The notes below the pieces were generated by a model. The model searched no databases, had not been told where the DNA came from, and was given only the letters and a program-made list of their open reading frames with translations. Positions 5,473 to 5,667 of a DNA stretch of 5,667 nt are shown here, one piece after another. Position numbers and translations under genes: made by a program. Positions within the stretch are counted from its first letter, which is position 1. Each line of letters begins with the position of its first letter. The stretch lies in NCBI GenBank assembly GCA_007133875.1, contig SLLW01000375.1:1-5667 (forward strand), given 5' to 3'. Source of the DNA: Balneolales bacterium. GTDB taxonomy: Bacteria > Bacteroidota > Rhodothermia > Balneolales > Natronogracilivirgulaceae.

Positions 5473-5667
5473 TTACACCGAAAGGGTGAACAGATCGGTT
5501 TGGTTTTTCTTGAACAGCCGAAGCACCCCGAGGGAAGTCAGGTCGATCAAAATCCGTGAAGCCTGCTTGCGGTTTATGTCGGCAAGACTCGAATACTGAT
5601 CAACGGTGATATTGGGATATTCATTCAGATACCGGAATAATTTCTGCTCATTGGCACCATAGTGGAA
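5473..5667 (-). CDS. C-terminal winged-helix domain of an unidentified protein (partial)
   Basis: The right edge cuts this gene; the last 64 codons and a TAA stop (5473-5475) are visible. The frame has no internal start, so it is a fragment of a longer gene. The visible residues fit a winged helix-turn-helix: helix 1 around N-E-Q-K-L-F-R-Y-L-N-E-Y (6-17), a short helix 2 around T-V-D-Q-Y-S-S-L-A-D-I (21-31), a recognition-like helix N-R-K-Q-A-S-R-I-L-I-D-L (32-43) leading to L-G-V-L-R-L, then two strands with a basic turn F-K-K-N-Q (52-56) as the wing. The protein ends right after the wing, so the domain is C-terminal. It may be a regulator or a larger enzyme with a terminal winged helix. I do not recognise the family. 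The stop lies 207 bp from the Fe-S carrier start with a promoter-like element between, so they are probably not one simple operon. Confidence 0.7.
   Translation of the reverse strand, partial: FHYGANEQKLFRYLNEYPNITVDQYSSLADINRKQASRILIDLTSLGVLRLFKKNQTDLFTLSV

Noticed and set aside
5062..5559. Plus-strand open frame of 165 codons
   Set aside because: It runs antisense through the Fe-S carrier start, its promoter region and the end of the winged-helix gene; the product looks non-coding.

Overview
This 5.67 kb chromosomal window carries six protein genes: four complete, and one cut by each edge. Five are on the minus strand; only the oxidoreductase at 2152-3498 is on the plus strand. The organism is probably a member of the Bacteroidota/Balneolota/Rhodothermota group. 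The reasons are: two oxidoreductases of a Tat-exported Gfo/Idh/MocA type abundant in those phyla and in Planctomycetes; starts lacking a Shine-Dalgarno sequence; and candidate promoters of the TTG / TAnnTTTG type used by the Bacteroidota primary sigma factor. This placement is inferred from style; there is no marker gene here.

Left half (1-3498), probable sugar or glycoside metabolism in the cell envelope. A minus-strand unit holds a Tat-exported Gfo/Idh/MocA oxidoreductase (267-1754), followed 99 bp downstream by the start of a lipoprotein of the DUF1080 / 3-keto-disaccharide hydrolase family (1-167, runs off the left edge). A second Tat-exported Gfo/Idh/MocA oxidoreductase (2152-3498) is divergent from this unit. 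The economical reading is that one or both dehydrogenases oxidise a sugar hydroxyl, typically C3, outside the cytoplasm, and the lipoprotein then cleaves the 3-keto-glycoside. The 397 bp divergent spacer holds no gene but contains several inverted repeats. It also has a minus-strand promoter candidate that nearly touches the start of the plus-strand gene and would give a leader of roughly 350 nt.

Right half (3499-5667), housekeeping type. After a 145 bp convergent gap comes an M20D-type metallo-amidohydrolase (3644-4888, minus). It lies 8 bp downstream of an A-type iron-sulfur carrier of the HesB/IscA family (4897-5265, minus), so the two are probably co-transcribed. A good TATATTTG -7 element (5334-5341) and a GC-rich hairpin precede the carrier gene. 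At the right edge is the C-terminal end of a protein with a winged-helix fold (5473-5667, minus), not identified further.

No RNA genes, insertion sequences, CRISPR arrays or prophage genes were seen. The most noteworthy content is the apparent 3-keto-glycoside module and its structured divergent control region. This appears to be a variant of a known theme; a wholly new system is not evident.
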